NCBI RefSeq assembly: GCF_030908215.1
Contig: NZ_JAVFJK010000007.1
Span: 178,559-242,558, forward strand
Source: Sinomonas sp. ASV486
GTDB taxonomy: Bacteria > Actinomycetota > Actinomycetes > Actinomycetales > Micrococcaceae
DNA: 64,000 nt
Direction: 5' to 3'
Numbering within the stretch: the first letter of the stretch is position 1; each line of letters begins with the position of its first letter. This document shows positions 19,320 through 29,336 of the stretch, in pieces. The translations under genes and the position numbers were made by a program. The notes beneath the pieces are model-generated. The model was not told the DNA's origin, did not search any database, and worked only from the letters and a program-made list of their open reading frames with translations.

Positions 19320-21005
19320 ATGAGAGGCAGTCAGACAGAACAGGACATCTCCGTGACGAATGTGCCGGGGGCAGGAGCGTGGCAAGGCCGGATCACGTTC
19401 CGGAAGCGCCGGCTCCGGTTCGGCGACGTCAACGTCGTCGACCGCGCCATGCTGCGGCGGGCGGTCGGCGGAGCCGTCGTGGGCAACACCATGGAGTGGT
19501 ACGACGTCGGTGTGTTCGGCTACCTCATCACCACGATGGGACCGGTCTTCCTGCCCGAGGCAGACAAAACGGTCCAGACCCTCTTCCTGCTCGGGACGTT
19601 CGCCGCGACGTTCGTGGCGCGCCCCTTCGGCGGCGTCTTCTTCGGGTGGCTGGGCGACAGGATCGGCAGGCAGAGGGTCCTCGCGGCGACGCTCATCATG
19701 ATGTCCGCGGCGACCTTCGCCCTGGGCCTCCTGCCGGGGTATGCCCAGATCGGCGTGGGGGCTGCCGTCCTCCTCGTGGTGGTCAAGCTCCTCCAGGGGT
19801 TCTCGACCGGCGGCGAATACGCGGGCGCCACGACCTTCGTGAGCGAGTACGCGGCCGACCGCAGGAGGGGCTACTTCGCGAGCTTCCTGGACATGGGCTC
19901 CTACCTCGGCTTCGCCGCCGGTGCGGCCCTCGTCTCGGTCCTCCAGCTCGTGCTCGGCCAGGCGGCGATGGGAGAGTTCGGCTGGCGGATCCCCTTCCTC
20001 GTGGCGGGACCGCTCGGGGCGATCGCCATCTACTTCCGGCTCAGGATTGAGGAGAGTCCCACCTTCCAGGCCGCCCTGGACACGCAGGAGCGTGCGGTCA
20101 ACGAGCGTGCCGCGGCAGACGCTACGGCCCGGAGGGGCCCGTTCGCGGTGGTCCGCGCCTACTGGCGTCCGATCCTCGTGTCCATGGTCGTCGTCGCCGC
20201 AGCCAACACCGTGGGCTATGCCCTGACCTCCTACATGCCCACGTACCTGACGGAGTCGAAGGGCTACGACGAGGTCCACGGGACCCTCCTGACCATCCCG
20301 GTGCTGCTCGTCATGAGCCTGTGCATCCCCCTGGCCGGGCGGCTGTCGGACAAGATCGGCCGTAGGCCCGTCCTGTGGATCGGCGCCCTCAGCACGGTTA
20401 TCCTCGCGATCCCCGCGTTCCTCCTCGTGGGCCTCGGCACGGTGCCGGCGACGCTCGCTGGCCTGGCCTTGGTCGCGTTCCCGGTGACGTTCTACGTGCC
20501 GATTCTCGCGTCCACTCTGCCCGCCCAGTTCCCGACCTCCTGCCGGTACTTCAGCATGGGGATCGCCTACAACTTCTCCGTGGCGATCTTCGGGGGGACA
20601 ACGCCCGTCATCGTCGACGGACTCATCCAGGGCACAGGCAACGACATGATGCCCGCGTACTACCTCATGGGCACGTCCATCGTGGGTGCGCTCGCGGTCT
20701 TCTTCCTGCGGGAGCCCGCGGGGCGGCCGCTGCCGGGTTCGATGCCGAGCGTTGACACGCCCGCGGAGGCGCGCGCCGTCGTCGAACATCAGGAGGAGGA
20801 TCCGCGGATCGATCTGGAGCAGATGCCGCTCAGCCGGGTGCCTGTCGCGGTGGCGCACGACGGCGCGGCGGTGCAACTCCCGCTCGACGACCCGTACGCC
20901 CTCGCGGCGGCCGAGGGCGAGGGGATTGACCTGGAGGCCACGGCCCTCGAGGCCCGGTCCTGCGGTGAGCAGCCGGTCGCAACGGGGCTGCGCCCAGTGG
21001 CCTGA
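19320..21005 (+). CDS. MHS-family MFS transporter with long C-terminal tail
   Basis: A 561-residue, 12-helix ProP-like symporter. The signature VVGNTMEWYDVGVFGYLI lies near residue 55, and GDRIGRQ marks the loop between helices 2 and 3. The last 90 or so residues after helix 12 are hydrophilic, acidic and of unknown role, where ProP has a coiled coil. As the last gene of the betaine oxygenase operon it probably imports glycine betaine or a related compound. ATG at 19320 is chosen because GGAG lies 8 nt upstream; GTG at 19311 and ATG at 19314 are too close to that site. Confidence 0.88.
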   Translation: MRGSQTEQDISVTNVPGAGAWQGRITFRKRRLRFGDVNVVDRAMLRRAVGGAVVGNTMEWYDVGVFGYLITTMGPVFLPEADKTVQTLFLLGTFAATFVARPFGGVFFGWLGDRIGRQRVLAATLIMMSAATFALGLLPGYAQIGVGAAVLLVVVKLLQGFSTGGEYAGATTFVSEYAADRRRGYFASFLDMGSYLGFAAGAALVSVLQLVLGQAAMGEFGWRIPFLVAGPLGAIAIYFRLRIEESPTFQAALDTQERAVNERAAADATARRGPFAVVRAYWRPILVSMVVVAAANTVGYALTSYMPTYLTESKGYDEVHGTLLTIPVLLVMSLCIPLAGRLSDKIGRRPVLWIGALSTVILAIPAFLLVGLGTVPATLAGLALVAFPVTFYVPILASTLPAQFPTSCRYFSMGIAYNFSVAIFGGTTPVIVDGLIQGTGNDMMPAYYLMGTSIVGALAVFFLREPAGRPLPGSMPSVDTPAEARAVVEHQEEDPRIDLEQMPLSRVPVAVAHDGAAVQLPLDDPYALAAAEGEGIDLEATALEARSCGEQPVATGLRPVA

Positions 21006-21034
21006 GACCCGGCCGCTCGGTCCGTCCACTTGGT

Positions 21035-21066
21035 CCGGCCGCTCAGGAGCGATCCTGGGCGGCCGG
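21035..21066. terminator. hairpin terminator (transporter / IclR3)
   Basis: CCGGCCGCTCAGGA at 21035-21048 pairs with 21053-21066 with one G-T pair and a 4-nt loop. It overlaps the 3' end of the converging IclR3 gene. Confidence 0.75.
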
Positions 21067-21855
21067 ACCTCCCATGAGCTCGGTGATCTCCGCGCCAGCG
21101 GCGACGATTGCCTTGATCAACCCGGGGTCCTTCTCGGGATCGAAGCGGAACGCCGGGCCCGAGATGCTCACCGAGCCGATCACGTCCCCGGTATGGCCGA
21201 ACACGGGCGCGGCGATTGCGTTGAGGCCGTCTTCGAGTTCCCCGCGGGTCGCGGCGTAGCCCAACCGCACAATCTCCGGGAGTTCGGCCTCGAGCCGGTC
21301 CCTCGTGAGCGTGTGCGAGGTGAGCGGCTCGGGCGGCGCCTCGCGCAGCGCCTGGTCCCGTTGGGCTGGCGGCATGTAGGCGAGGAAGACCTTCCCGCTC
21401 GAGGTCGCGTGCAGAGGCGTGAGGTTCCCAATCCAGTCGAAGCTCGCGACGTTCGCCGCGCCCATCGCCTGGTCGACGTTCACGGCGAAGGACGACCGGA
21501 GCACCGCGAGATTGACGGTCTCGCCGAACTGCTGCGCGAGGTCTTCGAGGACCGGCCGCGCGGTGTGGACGAGGCTGAGGCGCCGCGGGATCGAGCTCGC
21601 GATGCGCAGCAGCCCGACTCCGAGCTGGTATCTGCCCCGCCGCGAGCTCTGCTGCACGAAGCCGTGGGTCTCGAGGGCGGCGAGAATGCGTGACGCCGTC
21701 GACTTGTGCACGCCCATGCGCTCGGCCATGTCGCCGACGGCCGCGCTGCCCTCTTCTGCGAGGACCTCGAGCGCCTGCACAACGCGCTCGACCGAATGAA
21801 CACCGTTGGCTGAACGTCCCCCGTCGGGATCCTCCGGATCCGATGACTTGCTCAT
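21043..21855 (-). CDS. IclR family transcriptional regulator (IclR3)
   Basis: A 270-residue IclR protein with the winged helix at about residues 20-80 (SVERVVQALEVLAEEG, MGVHKSTASRILAALET) and an effector domain containing LHATSSGKVFLAY and IAAPVFGHTGDVIGSVSISGPAFR. It is clearly distinct from IclR1 and IclR2. ATG at 21855 is preferred: the longer open frame reaches into the 21-bp repeat array, where all frames stay open because the period is a multiple of three. It may regulate the betaine oxygenase operon or the mycothiol genes. Confidence 0.9.
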   Translation of the reverse strand: MSKSSDPEDPDGGRSANGVHSVERVVQALEVLAEEGSAAVGDMAERMGVHKSTASRILAALETHGFVQQSSRRGRYQLGVGLLRIASSIPRRLSLVHTARPVLEDLAQQFGETVNLAVLRSSFAVNVDQAMGAANVASFDWIGNLTPLHATSSGKVFLAYMPPAQRDQALREAPPEPLTSHTLTRDRLEAELPEIVRLGYAATRGELEDGLNAIAAPVFGHTGDVIGSVSISGPAFRFDPEKDPGLIKAIVAAGAEITELMGGPAAQDRS

Positions 21856-21937
21856 GGGCCGATTGTGCCAGAGAACACCGGCACCCTCGGGAGGCAAGGA
21901 AGGAACGATGCCCCGCTCGCCAGGCAAGCTGCGTGCC

Positions 21938-22120
21938 GAAGTCACCCCAGGTGGACGCCAAGTCACCCCGTGCGGGCGCGAAGTCACCCCCGGGGAACGC
22001 GAAGTCACCCCCAGCAGGCGCGAGGTCACCCCCGGTAGGCGCGAGGTCACCCCCGGTAGGCGCGAGGTCACCCCGTGGGAACGCGAGGTCACCCCGTGTG
22101 GGCTTGAGATCACCCCTCCG
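21938..22120. repeat. 21-bp tandem repeat array, nine copies (array A)
   Basis: The core GTCACCCC (last copy ATCACCCC) starts at 21941, 21962, 21983, 22004, 22025, 22046, 22067, 22088 and 22109, an exact 21-bp period. Each unit has a conserved block like GCGAGGTCACCCC and a variable block of about 8 bp. It lies upstream of IclR3 and is inverted relative to array B. Confidence 0.9.
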
Positions 22121-22162
22121 GGAGTTTGAAGATCAGGTAACAGCGTGCTGCTGTGTCAACGC

Positions 22163-22210
22163 ACGACGACGGCCGGTGCCTTCCGCAGGGAAAGCACCGG
22201 CCGTCGTCGT
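22163..22210. terminator. long perfect hairpin between arrays A and B
   Basis: A perfect 17-bp stem: ACGACGACGGCCGGTGC at 22163-22179 with its complement at 22194-22210 and a 14-nt loop. It stands between two inverted repeat arrays, past the 3' end of the leftward hydrolase gene, and probably ends that transcript. Confidence 0.8.
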
Positions 22211-22249
22211 CACCCACGAGGTTCTATCTGGATCGCATGTCTCGTCCGT

Positions 22250-22330
22250 ACGGGGTGACCTCAGGGTCGTGCGGGGTGACTTCGCGCCCACACGGGGTGA
22301 CTTCGCGCCCACACGGGGTGACTTCGGCCT
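22250..22330. repeat. 21-bp tandem repeat array, four copies (array B)
   Basis: GGGGTGAC cores start at 22252, 22273, 22294 and 22315, exactly 21 bp apart, in the opposite orientation to array A. The array ends 2 bp before the stop of the hydrolase gene. Confidence 0.9.
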
Positions 22331-22331
22331 G

Positions 22332-22973
22332 TCAGCGGCCGCGCGCGATCCATTCCTGCAGGTGCGGTGCCTCGGCGCCGACGGTCGTCGAGTCTCCGTG
22401 GCCCGTGTTGACCTCAGTGTCCCCGGGGAGCGTGAGCAGCCGGGTCCGGATGGACTCGATGATCGTGGGGAAATCCGAGTAGGACCGTCCGGTCGCCCCG
22501 GGACCACCCTGGAACAGGGTGTCCCCGGTGAACACGGTCCCCAGGCTCTCGGCCCGGAAGCACACGGACCCGGGGGAGTGGCCCGGCGTGTGTATGGCCA
22601 CCAGCTCCGAGCCCGCGACCGAGAAGACCTCCCCGTCCGCGATCTCCGCGTCCGGCGAGGTGCCCGGATACACCGCATCCCACAGCATGAGGTCGGCCGG
22701 GTGGAGGAGCACCGCTGCGCCCACCTTGTCCGCGAACTCTCGGGCGTGGCGGATGTGGTCGTCATGGCCGTGGGTGAGGAGCACCGCGGTCACGGTGCGG
22801 CCGCCGACTGCGTCGGCGACAGCGCCGGCGTCGTGCGCGGGGTCGATCACGATCGCCTCCGCGTCGTCGCCCACGATCCAGACGTTGTTGTCCACGTCCC
22901 ACGTGCCCCCGTCGAGGGAGAACGTGCCGGACGTGACGACGCGCTCGATCCTGGTCCTGCCTTCCGCGCCCAT
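22332..22973 (-). CDS. metallo-beta-lactamase-fold hydrolase of the mycothiol formaldehyde pathway
   Basis: A 213-residue glyoxalase II-like hydrolase. The metal-binding motif THGHDDH lies near residue 64, followed by PGHSPGSV and FTGDTLF and the distal His in NTGHGDST. Such genes sit directly behind mscR in many actinobacteria and are thought to hydrolyse S-formylmycothiol to formate and mycothiol. Here it overlaps mscR by ATGA, so the two are translated together. Function is inferred from fold and position. Confidence 0.85.
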   Translation of the reverse strand: MGAEGRTRIERVVTSGTFSLDGGTWDVDNNVWIVGDDAEAIVIDPAHDAGAVADAVGGRTVTAVLLTHGHDDHIRHAREFADKVGAAVLLHPADLMLWDAVYPGTSPDAEIADGEVFSVAGSELVAIHTPGHSPGSVCFRAESLGTVFTGDTLFQGGPGATGRSYSDFPTIIESIRTRLLTLPGDTEVNTGHGDSTTVGAEAPHLQEWIARGR

Positions 22974-24082
22974 CAGATCTCCACCACGGAGCGCAGGACG
23001 GTGCCAGAGTGCATCTTCTCGAAGGCCGCCTCGACGTCGCCGAGGCCGATGCGCTCGGTCACGAACGCGTCCAGCGGGAGGCGTCCGAGCTTGAACTGCT
23101 CGACGAGCATGGGGAAGTCGCGGCTCGGGAGGCAGTCGCCGTACCACGAGGACTTGAGCGAGCCGCCGCGGCCGAACACATCCAGGAGCGGCAGCTCGAG
23201 CGTCATCTCGGGCGTCGGAACGCCCACGAGGACCACACGGCCGGCCAGGTCGCGCGCGTAGAAGGCCTGCTTGTACGTCTCGGGGCGGCCGACGGCGTCG
23301 ATCACCACGTCCGCCCCGAAGCCGCCCGTGAGGTCGCGGATCGCCTCGACAGGGTCCGTCTCACGCGAGACGACGCCGTGAGTCGCGCCGAGGCTCTTGG
23401 CGAGCTCCACCTTGGCGGGGTCGAGGTCCACGGCGATGATCGTCGTCGCCCCCGCGAGCTTCGCGCCCGCGATCGCCGCGATGCCCACGCCGCCGCAGCC
23501 GATCACGGCCACGGACTCCCCGCGCTTGACCTCGCCGGTGTTGATGGCGGCGCCGATGCCGGCCATGATCCCGCAGCCAAGCAGGCCGACGGCGGCGGGG
23601 TCAACGTCGTCGTCGATCTTGGTGCACTGTCCGGCCGCGACGAGGGTCTTCTCGGCGAACGAGCCGATGCCGAGCGCCGCGGTCAGCGGGGTGCCGTCGG
23701 CGAGGGTCATCTTCTGGGTCGCGTTGTGCGTGGCGAAGCAGTACTGCGGCTGGCCCTTTGCGCAGGCCCGGCATTGCCCGCACACCGCGCGCCAGTTCAG
23801 AATCACACGGTCTCCGGGCTTGAGGTCCGTCACGTCCGGGCCGACCGAGCTGACCACCGCGGTGGACTCGTGGCCGAGGAGGTAGGGGTAGTCGTTGCCG
23901 ATCCCGCCGAGCTTGTAGTGCAGGTCCGTGTGGCAGACGCCGCACGTGAGGACGTCAACCAGCGCCTCGCCTGGGCCGGGGTCCGGGACCAGGATCGTCT
24001 CGACGGTCGCCGGCGCGTTCTTCTCGCGCACGACGACGGCCCTCACCTCGTGCATGTTCGTTCCGCGGGGTGCGTTGGTCAT
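22973..24082 (-). CDS. mscR: S-(hydroxymethyl)mycothiol dehydrogenase (formaldehyde detoxification)
   Basis: A 369-residue zinc alcohol dehydrogenase of the class that oxidises the formaldehyde-mycothiol adduct to S-formylmycothiol (EC 1.1.1.306). The catalytic zinc site is in CGVCHTDLH and LGHESTAVV, the structural zinc cluster in [15 protein letters not shown], and the NAD site in [21 protein letters not shown]. An AGGAGG site precedes ATG at 24082; ATG at 24055 is a weaker alternative. It would remove formaldehyde released by betaine and methylamine-type demethylation. TGATATATCA lies 148 bp upstream. Confidence 0.93.
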   Translation of the reverse strand: MTNAPRGTNMHEVRAVVVREKNAPATVETILVPDPGPGEALVDVLTCGVCHTDLHYKLGGIGNDYPYLLGHESTAVVSSVGPDVTDLKPGDRVILNWRAVCGQCRACAKGQPQYCFATHNATQKMTLADGTPLTAALGIGSFAEKTLVAAGQCTKIDDDVDPAAVGLLGCGIMAGIGAAINTGEVKRGESVAVIGCGGVGIAAIAGAKLAGATTIIAVDLDPAKVELAKSLGATHGVVSRETDPVEAIRDLTGGFGADVVIDAVGRPETYKQAFYARDLAGRVVLVGVPTPEMTLELPLLDVFGRGGSLKSSWYGDCLPSRDFPMLVEQFKLGRLPLDAFVTERIGLGDVEAAFEKMHSGTVLRSVVEI

Positions 24083-24230
24083 GGAAGTCCTCCTGTGGTG
24101 TTCAAACGTGGGCCGTGCCCATCATGACCAGCGCCGCTCTCGCGTGTCCACGTGGCCCGCGGCATGAGACGCCGGCACCCCGACATGGTCGTATGGCCGG
24201 CCCTAGGACCGGTCAGCGCTGGTATAGATC

Positions 24231-24240
24231 TGATATATCA
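24231..24240. promoter_or_regulatory. TGATATATCA operator candidate (mscR promoter)
   Basis: A perfect 10-bp palindrome on the mscR side of the divergent mscR/betA intergenic region. It is the best match to the motif also found before FCD1, purU1 and glyA. Confidence 0.7.
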
Positions 24241-24381
24241 CCACAGCCTACGGGTGGAAGTGCGGGCGGTCAATGGGCATCGCCTGCATCACGTTTCGAT
24301 CTCGTGAAATTCTTCCGGGCGCCCAGAAAGGTGCTTGACAGCCGTCTGTGACGTGACTCACTGTTGTGCATGCCGAATCAC

Positions 24382-24398
24382 GTTGCAGCTTGTGCAAT
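24382..24398. promoter_or_regulatory. IclR-type operator candidate (betA promoter)
   Basis: GTTGCAGCTTGTGCAAT lies 66 bp before the betA start. The preceding block, TTGACA at 24335 and then CTCACTGTTGTG and ATGCCGAA, closely resembles that before the Rieske reductase gene. The 382-bp gap 24083-24464 otherwise holds only the mscR operator. Confidence 0.7.
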
Positions 24399-24464
24399 TC
24401 ACCGCGGTGTCTCGGACTCTGGGGGAAGGTCCGAGGCTCACTCTCTAAGGAGCAGCACGCATTC

Positions 24465-26141
24465 ATGACAGCCAAGCACTTCGACTACATCATCGTCGGC
24501 GGCGGCAGCGCCGGCTCTGTCCTGGCCGACCGGTTGAGCGCGGGAGGGGACCGCACGGTGCTCGTCCTCGAGGCCGGCCGAAGCGACTACCCGTGGGACC
24601 TGTTCATCCAGATGCCCGCCGCACTCACGTTCCCGAGCGGGAACCCGCTCTATGACTGGCGCTATGAGTCTGATCCCGAGCCGTTCATGCGGGGTCGGCG
24701 GGTGGCGCATGCGCGCGGCAAGGTCCTGGGAGGCTCGAGCTCGATCAACGGCATGATCTTCCAGCGGGGCAACCCTCTGGACTACGAGCGATGGGGCGCA
24801 GACTCCGGCATGGAGTCATGGGACTTCGCCCACTGCCTGCCCTACTTCAAGCGCATGGAGAACTGCCTCGCGGCCGCTCCCGAGGATCCATACCGAGGCC
24901 ACGACGGTCCCCTCATCCTCGAGCGCGGCCCCGCCACGAACCCGCTGTTCCAGGCCTTCTTCGATGCGGCCGTGGAGGCTGGCTACCCGCGTACCGACGA
25001 CGTCAACGGCTTCAGGCAGGAGGGATTCGGCCCGTTCGACCGCAACGTGCACAAGGGCGAGCGCTACTCGGCGTCGCGCGGCTATCTCCGCCCGGCCCGC
25101 ACGCGGCCCAACGTGACGGTCCAGACCCTCTCGTTCGTCACCGGGATCGAGTTCCGGGGAACGCGCGCGAGCGGCGTCACCTACCGCCGGGGCGGGCAGA
25201 ACCACACGGCGAGCGGTGGCGAGGTCATCCTGTGCGGGGGCGCCTTCAACACGCCACAGCTGCTCCAACTCGCGGGCATCGGCGAACCGGAGCACCTCCG
25301 CTCCGTCGGTGTCACGCCCCGGGTCGGGCTTCCGGGCGTCGGGGAGAACCTCCAGGACCACCTCGAGGTCTACATCCAGCACGCATGCCTCGCTCCCGTG
25401 TCGCAACAGCCATCCCTCGACCTGTGGCGCATGCCCTTCATCGGCCTCGAGTGGCTCCTCGGCCGGAAGGGCCCCGCAGCCACGAACCACTTCGAGGGAG
25501 GCGGGTTCGCGCGGTCGAACAGCGACGTGGCCTACCCGAACCTCATGTACCACTTCCTTCCCGTGGCGGTGCGGTACGACGGCAAGAAGGCCGACGTCGA
25601 GCACGGCTACCAGGTCCATGTCGGCCCCATGTACTCCGACGCCCGGGGGCGGCTGAGAATACGCTCGGCCGATGCCTCGGGGCGCCCATCGATCCTCTTC
25701 AACTACCTCTCGACCGAGCAGGACCGGCGCGAGTGGATCGAGGCGATCCGCGTCTCCCGCGAGATCCTCCGGCAGCCGGCCATGGCGCCGTTCAACGGCG
25801 GCGAGATCTCGCCCGGGCTTGCCGTCAGCACGGACGAGGAGATCCTCGACTGGGTCGCCCGGGACGCGGAGACCGCACTCCATCCGTCCTGCACGGCGAA
25901 GATGGGCCCGGACTCGGACCCCATGGCCGTCGTCGACCCGCTCACCATGAAGGTCCACGGCACGGAGGGGTTGCGCGTCGTGGACGCGTCGGCCATGCCC
26001 TACGTGACGAACGGCAACATCTTCGCACCGGTCATGATGCTCGCCGAGAAGGCCGCAGACCTCATCCTCGGCCGGGCACTCCCGCCCGAATCCGAACCCT
26101 ACTACCGACACGCCGTGAGCCAAACCGAGGAGGCAGCATGA
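24465..26141 (+). CDS. betA: choline dehydrogenase (GMC oxidoreductase)
   Basis: A 558-residue GMC flavoprotein that oxidises choline to betaine aldehyde and on to glycine betaine. The FAD fingerprint is [19 protein letters not shown] at the N-terminus. GMC signatures follow as [15 protein letters not shown] and [16 protein letters not shown]. The catalytic pair is His473 (ALHPS) with Asn516/Asn518 (NGN). The order of motifs follows E. coli BetA more closely than Arthrobacter choline oxidase. ATG at 24465 is set by the family start and an AAGGAG site 12 nt upstream. The stop overlaps the proV start. Confidence 0.92.
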   Translation: MTAKHFDYIIVGGGSAGSVLADRLSAGGDRTVLVLEAGRSDYPWDLFIQMPAALTFPSGNPLYDWRYESDPEPFMRGRRVAHARGKVLGGSSSINGMIFQRGNPLDYERWGADSGMESWDFAHCLPYFKRMENCLAAAPEDPYRGHDGPLILERGPATNPLFQAFFDAAVEAGYPRTDDVNGFRQEGFGPFDRNVHKGERYSASRGYLRPARTRPNVTVQTLSFVTGIEFRGTRASGVTYRRGGQNHTASGGEVILCGGAFNTPQLLQLAGIGEPEHLRSVGVTPRVGLPGVGENLQDHLEVYIQHACLAPVSQQPSLDLWRMPFIGLEWLLGRKGPAATNHFEGGGFARSNSDVAYPNLMYHFLPVAVRYDGKKADVEHGYQVHVGPMYSDARGRLRIRSADASGRPSILFNYLSTEQDRREWIEAIRVSREILRQPAMAPFNGGEISPGLAVSTDEEILDWVARDAETALHPSCTAKMGPDSDPMAVVDPLTMKVHGTEGLRVVDASAMPYVTNGNIFAPVMMLAEKAADLILGRALPPESEPYYRHAVSQTEEAA

Positions 26142-27247
26142 GCGCCAGTGTCCTAGAACCCAGTACCGCCCGTCACGCGGCCGCCAGCGGCCCTTCCGAA
26201 CCAGCCCTCAAGGTCGAGGGCCTCTGGAAGATCTTCGGGGCGAAGGCGGACAAGATCATCGGCACGCCCGACGAGCACCTCACGCGCAAGGAGCTCCAGT
26301 CCAAGACCGGGTGCCTCGCGGCCGTCAAGGACGTCTCCTTCGAGGTCGCCCCCGGCGAGGTCTTCGTCGTCATGGGCCTCTCTGGATCGGGCAAGTCGAC
26401 GCTCGTGCGCCTGCTGACACGGCTCATCGAGCCGACGGCGGGTCGCGTCACGATCGACGGCGAGGACGTCACCTGCGCGAGCAAGGCGAAGCTGCGCGAG
26501 ATGCGCCGCAGCCACATGGCCATGGTCTTCCAGCAGTTCGGCCTCCTCCCACACCGCAAGGTCATCGACAACATCGCCTACGGCCTCGAGGTTCGGGGCG
26601 AAGGCAAGGCCAAACGCCTCGCCCGCGCCCAGGAGATGGTCGATCTCGTCGGCCTGTCCGGCTATGAGAACTCGTTCCCCGACCAGCTCTCCGGCGGCAT
26701 GCAGCAGCGGGTCGGCCTGGCCCGGGCCCTCGCGGTCGACCCCCAGGTCCTGCTGTTCGACGAGCCCTTCTCCGCGCTCGACCCTCTTATCCGGCGGGAC
26801 ATGCAGAACGAGGTGTGCCGCCTTCACGAGGAGGTCGGGAAGACGATGGTCTTCATCACCCACGACCTCCAGGAAGCGCTCAAGCTGGGCGACCGCATCC
26901 TCATCATGCGTGACGGCGAGGTCGTCCAGATCGGCACCCCAGCCGAGGTTGTGGCGAACCCGGCCGACGACTATGTGCGCGATTTCGTCTCTGACGTCCC
27001 GCGCTCGCACGTGCTCACGCTCCGCTACGTGGTCCGGGCGCCCCGCGCGGGGGAGTCCCTCGACGGGCCGGCCATGCGCGCGGACTGCGTGGTGCGCGAC
27101 GCAGCGCGCCAGGTCCTGGAGTCGTCGCTCCCGGTCCGCGTCTACGAGGGCGAGCGATTCCTCGGCGTGGTCGACGACGAGGACATCCTCCGCGTCGTCG
27201 TCGCCGAAGAGGCGTCCCCCGCAGTGGGCAACGGTGGTGCGGCATGA
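26138..27247 (+). CDS. proV: glycine betaine/choline ABC transporter ATP-binding protein
   Basis: A 369-residue ATPase of the ProV/OpuAA class. Walker [10 protein letters not shown] is at residues 80-88, the Q-loop Gln at 132, signature LSGGMQQR at 184-191, Walker B LLFDEP ending at 210 and the switch His at 242. A C-terminal segment of about 80 residues resembles the regulatory CBS region but is short. It starts within the betA stop (ATGA) and ends within the permease start, so the operon is translationally coupled. It powers uptake of choline or betaine. Confidence 0.93.
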   Translation: MSASVLEPSTARHAAASGPSEPALKVEGLWKIFGAKADKIIGTPDEHLTRKELQSKTGCLAAVKDVSFEVAPGEVFVVMGLSGSGKSTLVRLLTRLIEPTAGRVTIDGEDVTCASKAKLREMRRSHMAMVFQQFGLLPHRKVIDNIAYGLEVRGEGKAKRLARAQEMVDLVGLSGYENSFPDQLSGGMQQRVGLARALAVDPQVLLFDEPFSALDPLIRRDMQNEVCRLHEEVGKTMVFITHDLQEALKLGDRILIMRDGEVVQIGTPAEVVANPADDYVRDFVSDVPRSHVLTLRYVVRAPRAGESLDGPAMRADCVVRDAARQVLESSLPVRVYEGERFLGVVDDEDILRVVVAEEASPAVGNGGAA

Positions 27248-29322
27248 GCACGATGGCCACCGACTGCGACCGGGTGGACACCGCCGCGATCCCTCCCGGG
27301 GGCGCGAGGGAACGGGCGTCGGAACCCGCGACCCGCCCGCCGACAGGCGGCCCGCGCGCCTTCACCCGCCGACACTGGCGCTCGCTCGTGGGCGCCGCCG
27401 TCGTCGCGGCGTGGCTCGTGCTGTGGGCGCTCCTGAGGGGAACGCAGACCCTCGAACTCGGAGGGGCCGAGAAGACCGACGTCCACGTCTGGTTCAACGG
27501 CCTGCGGGACGGCTTCGACGCGGCCCGGGCGAACTCGGCGTTCTTCGAGTACGTCGTCCAGCCGATCACGAATGGCCTCAACGGGACCGTCGCGTTCCTC
27601 CAGCATCTGGCCAGCCAGCCCTCGGTGGGGCGTCCGGTTCCGGAGGTCGGCTGGCTGGGCGTCGTCGTGCTCCTCGCCTGGCTCACCTTCACCTTCGCCG
27701 GTGTGCGGCTGATGCTCCTGGTCGCCGCGTGCGTGCTCCTGTTCGGCTTCTTCGGCTACTGGCAGCAGAGCATCGACACGCTCATCGTGACGTTCGTGGC
27801 CGTCCTCGTCTGCGTGCTCCTGGGGCTCCCGCTGGGCATTCTTACCGCGCGGAACGCCAGGGTCGCGGCCGTGGTCACCCCGGTGCTGGACCTCATGCAG
27901 ACCCTCCCGTCGTTCGCGTACCTCGCGCCCCTGGCCCTCGTTTTCGGCATCGGCCCGGCCGCGGCCATCGTCACGACGGTCATCTACTCGCTCCCGCCGC
28001 TCGTGCGCATCACCGAGCACGGCATCCGCAACGTCTCGCCCGTCACGCTCGAAGCCGTGGCCTCGATGGGCGGCACCGCCTGGCAGACACTGGCCAAGGT
28101 GGAGCTGCCCATGGCCCGGCGCACGATCGTCGTGGGCGTCAACCAGTGCACCATGGCCGCGCTCTCCATGGCGACCATCGCCACGCTCATCAACGGGCCC
28201 GGCCTCGGCGGCCCTGTGCTCCAGGCGCTCCAGTCCCTCGACGTCGGCTCGGCCTTCGTCTCGGGCCTCGCGATCGTGCTCATGGCCATCATGCTGGACC
28301 GCACGACGACGGCCGCCTCCGAACGCTCGGGGATCGAGGCCCGCGTCCAGCGCGGCACGGGCCCGGCGGGCCTGCGCGGCGCACGGGGGCGACGGGCCGC
28401 CGTCGTCATCGGTGCGGTGCTCACCGCGGTCGCCGTCTACCTCTCCCGCACCTACCTCGCGCTGGCGAAGTTCCCGCCGTCCCCCGACCTCGGCACGCCG
28501 CTCGCCAAGGCGGTTTCGGCCGCCACGGCATGGGCTGTGGGGACGCTCTCCGGCTTCACGGGCTGGCTCAAGGACGCTGTGACCGCCGTGCTCGTCAACC
28601 CGCTCGAGTCGCTCCTGGCGCAGTCGCCCTGGTGGGTCATGGCGCTCGTGCTCCTGGGCGTCGCGCTCGCGCTCGGCCGCTGGCGCACCGCTCTGGTCAC
28701 GCTCGCGTGCGAGGCCGTGATCCTGGGCACGGGCCTCTGGAACGAGAGCATGAAGACGCTCGCCACGACCCTCGTCGCCACCCTCCTCGTTGTCGTCGCG
28801 GCGGTGGCCGTCGGAGTCTTGATGGGCAGGAGCAGGCTCGTCGACTCGATCGTCCGACCGGTGCTGGACGCGTTCCAGACCATCCCGCCGTTCGTGTACC
28901 TCGTCCCGGCGCTTGCCCTCTTCGGCCCCACCAGGTTCACCGCGATCGCCGCCGCCCTCGCCTACGGCGTGCCGATCGCCACCAAGCTCGTTGCCGACGG
29001 CATCCGGGGCGTCTCCCCGGTCGCCGTCGAGGCCTCCGAATCGATGGGGACCACGACGTGGCAGATGGTGTCCAAGGTCCAGTTGCCCATGGCGCGCGCC
29101 GCCGTCGTCCTCGCCGCCAATCAGGGCCTCCTGTACGTGCTCGCGATGGTCGTCGTCGGCGGCCTCGTCGGAGGCGGGGGACTCGGATATCTCGTGGTCT
29201 CCGGCTTCTCGCAGGGCCAGCTCTTCGGCAAGGGCCTCGCCGCCGGCATCGCCATCACCGCCCTCGGAATCATGCTCGACCGCATCGCCCAGCACGCCGC
29301 TGCCCGCTTCGGCAGCGCCTGA
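27244..29322 (+). CDS. proW: glycine betaine/choline ABC permease with two fused permease domains
   Basis: A 692-residue membrane protein holding two tandem binding-protein-dependent permease domains. The first EAA loop lies in [23 protein letters not shown] and the second in [23 protein letters not shown]. Each is preceded by the same P-S/P-F-A/V-Y-L motif ([27 protein letters not shown]). A single ProW-type subunit normally has one such domain and works as a dimer, so this chain could form the whole pore. An N-terminal hydrophilic tail precedes helix 1. It overlaps proV by ATGA. Confidence 0.92.
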   Translation: MSTMATDCDRVDTAAIPPGGARERASEPATRPPTGGPRAFTRRHWRSLVGAAVVAAWLVLWALLRGTQTLELGGAEKTDVHVWFNGLRDGFDAARANSAFFEYVVQPITNGLNGTVAFLQHLASQPSVGRPVPEVGWLGVVVLLAWLTFTFAGVRLMLLVAACVLLFGFFGYWQQSIDTLIVTFVAVLVCVLLGLPLGILTARNARVAAVVTPVLDLMQTLPSFAYLAPLALVFGIGPAAAIVTTVIYSLPPLVRITEHGIRNVSPVTLEAVASMGGTAWQTLAKVELPMARRTIVVGVNQCTMAALSMATIATLINGPGLGGPVLQALQSLDVGSAFVSGLAIVLMAIMLDRTTTAASERSGIEARVQRGTGPAGLRGARGRRAAVVIGAVLTAVAVYLSRTYLALAKFPPSPDLGTPLAKAVSAATAWAVGTLSGFTGWLKDAVTAVLVNPLESLLAQSPWWVMALVLLGVALALGRWRTALVTLACEAVILGTGLWNESMKTLATTLVATLLVVVAAVAVGVLMGRSRLVDSIVRPVLDAFQTIPPFVYLVPALALFGPTRFTAIAAALAYGVPIATKLVADGIRGVSPVAVEASESMGTTTWQMVSKVQLPMARAAVVLAANQGLLYVLAMVVVGGLVGGGGLGYLVVSGFSQGQLFGKGLAAGIAITALGIMLDRIAQHAAARFGSA

Positions 29323-29336
29323 TCAAGGAAGATCCC

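Noticed and set aside
21908..22129. A 73-residue open frame of REVTPGR-like heptads with a good AAGGAAGGA site before its ATG
   Set aside because: The 21-bp period is a multiple of three, so every frame across the array stays open and repeats every seven codons. The opposite strand gives an equally good GVTSRxx frame. The pattern is explained by the DNA repeat, though expression is not excluded.
21938..22330. CRISPR array
   Set aside because: Units are 21 bp with a variable part of only about 8 bp, spacers are far too short, and no cas gene is present.
26664..29322. A very long open frame overlapping proV and proW in another frame
   Set aside because: It is Arg/Pro/Ala-rich and covers two clearly recognised transporter genes; only its tail, from 29337, coincides with the real proX.
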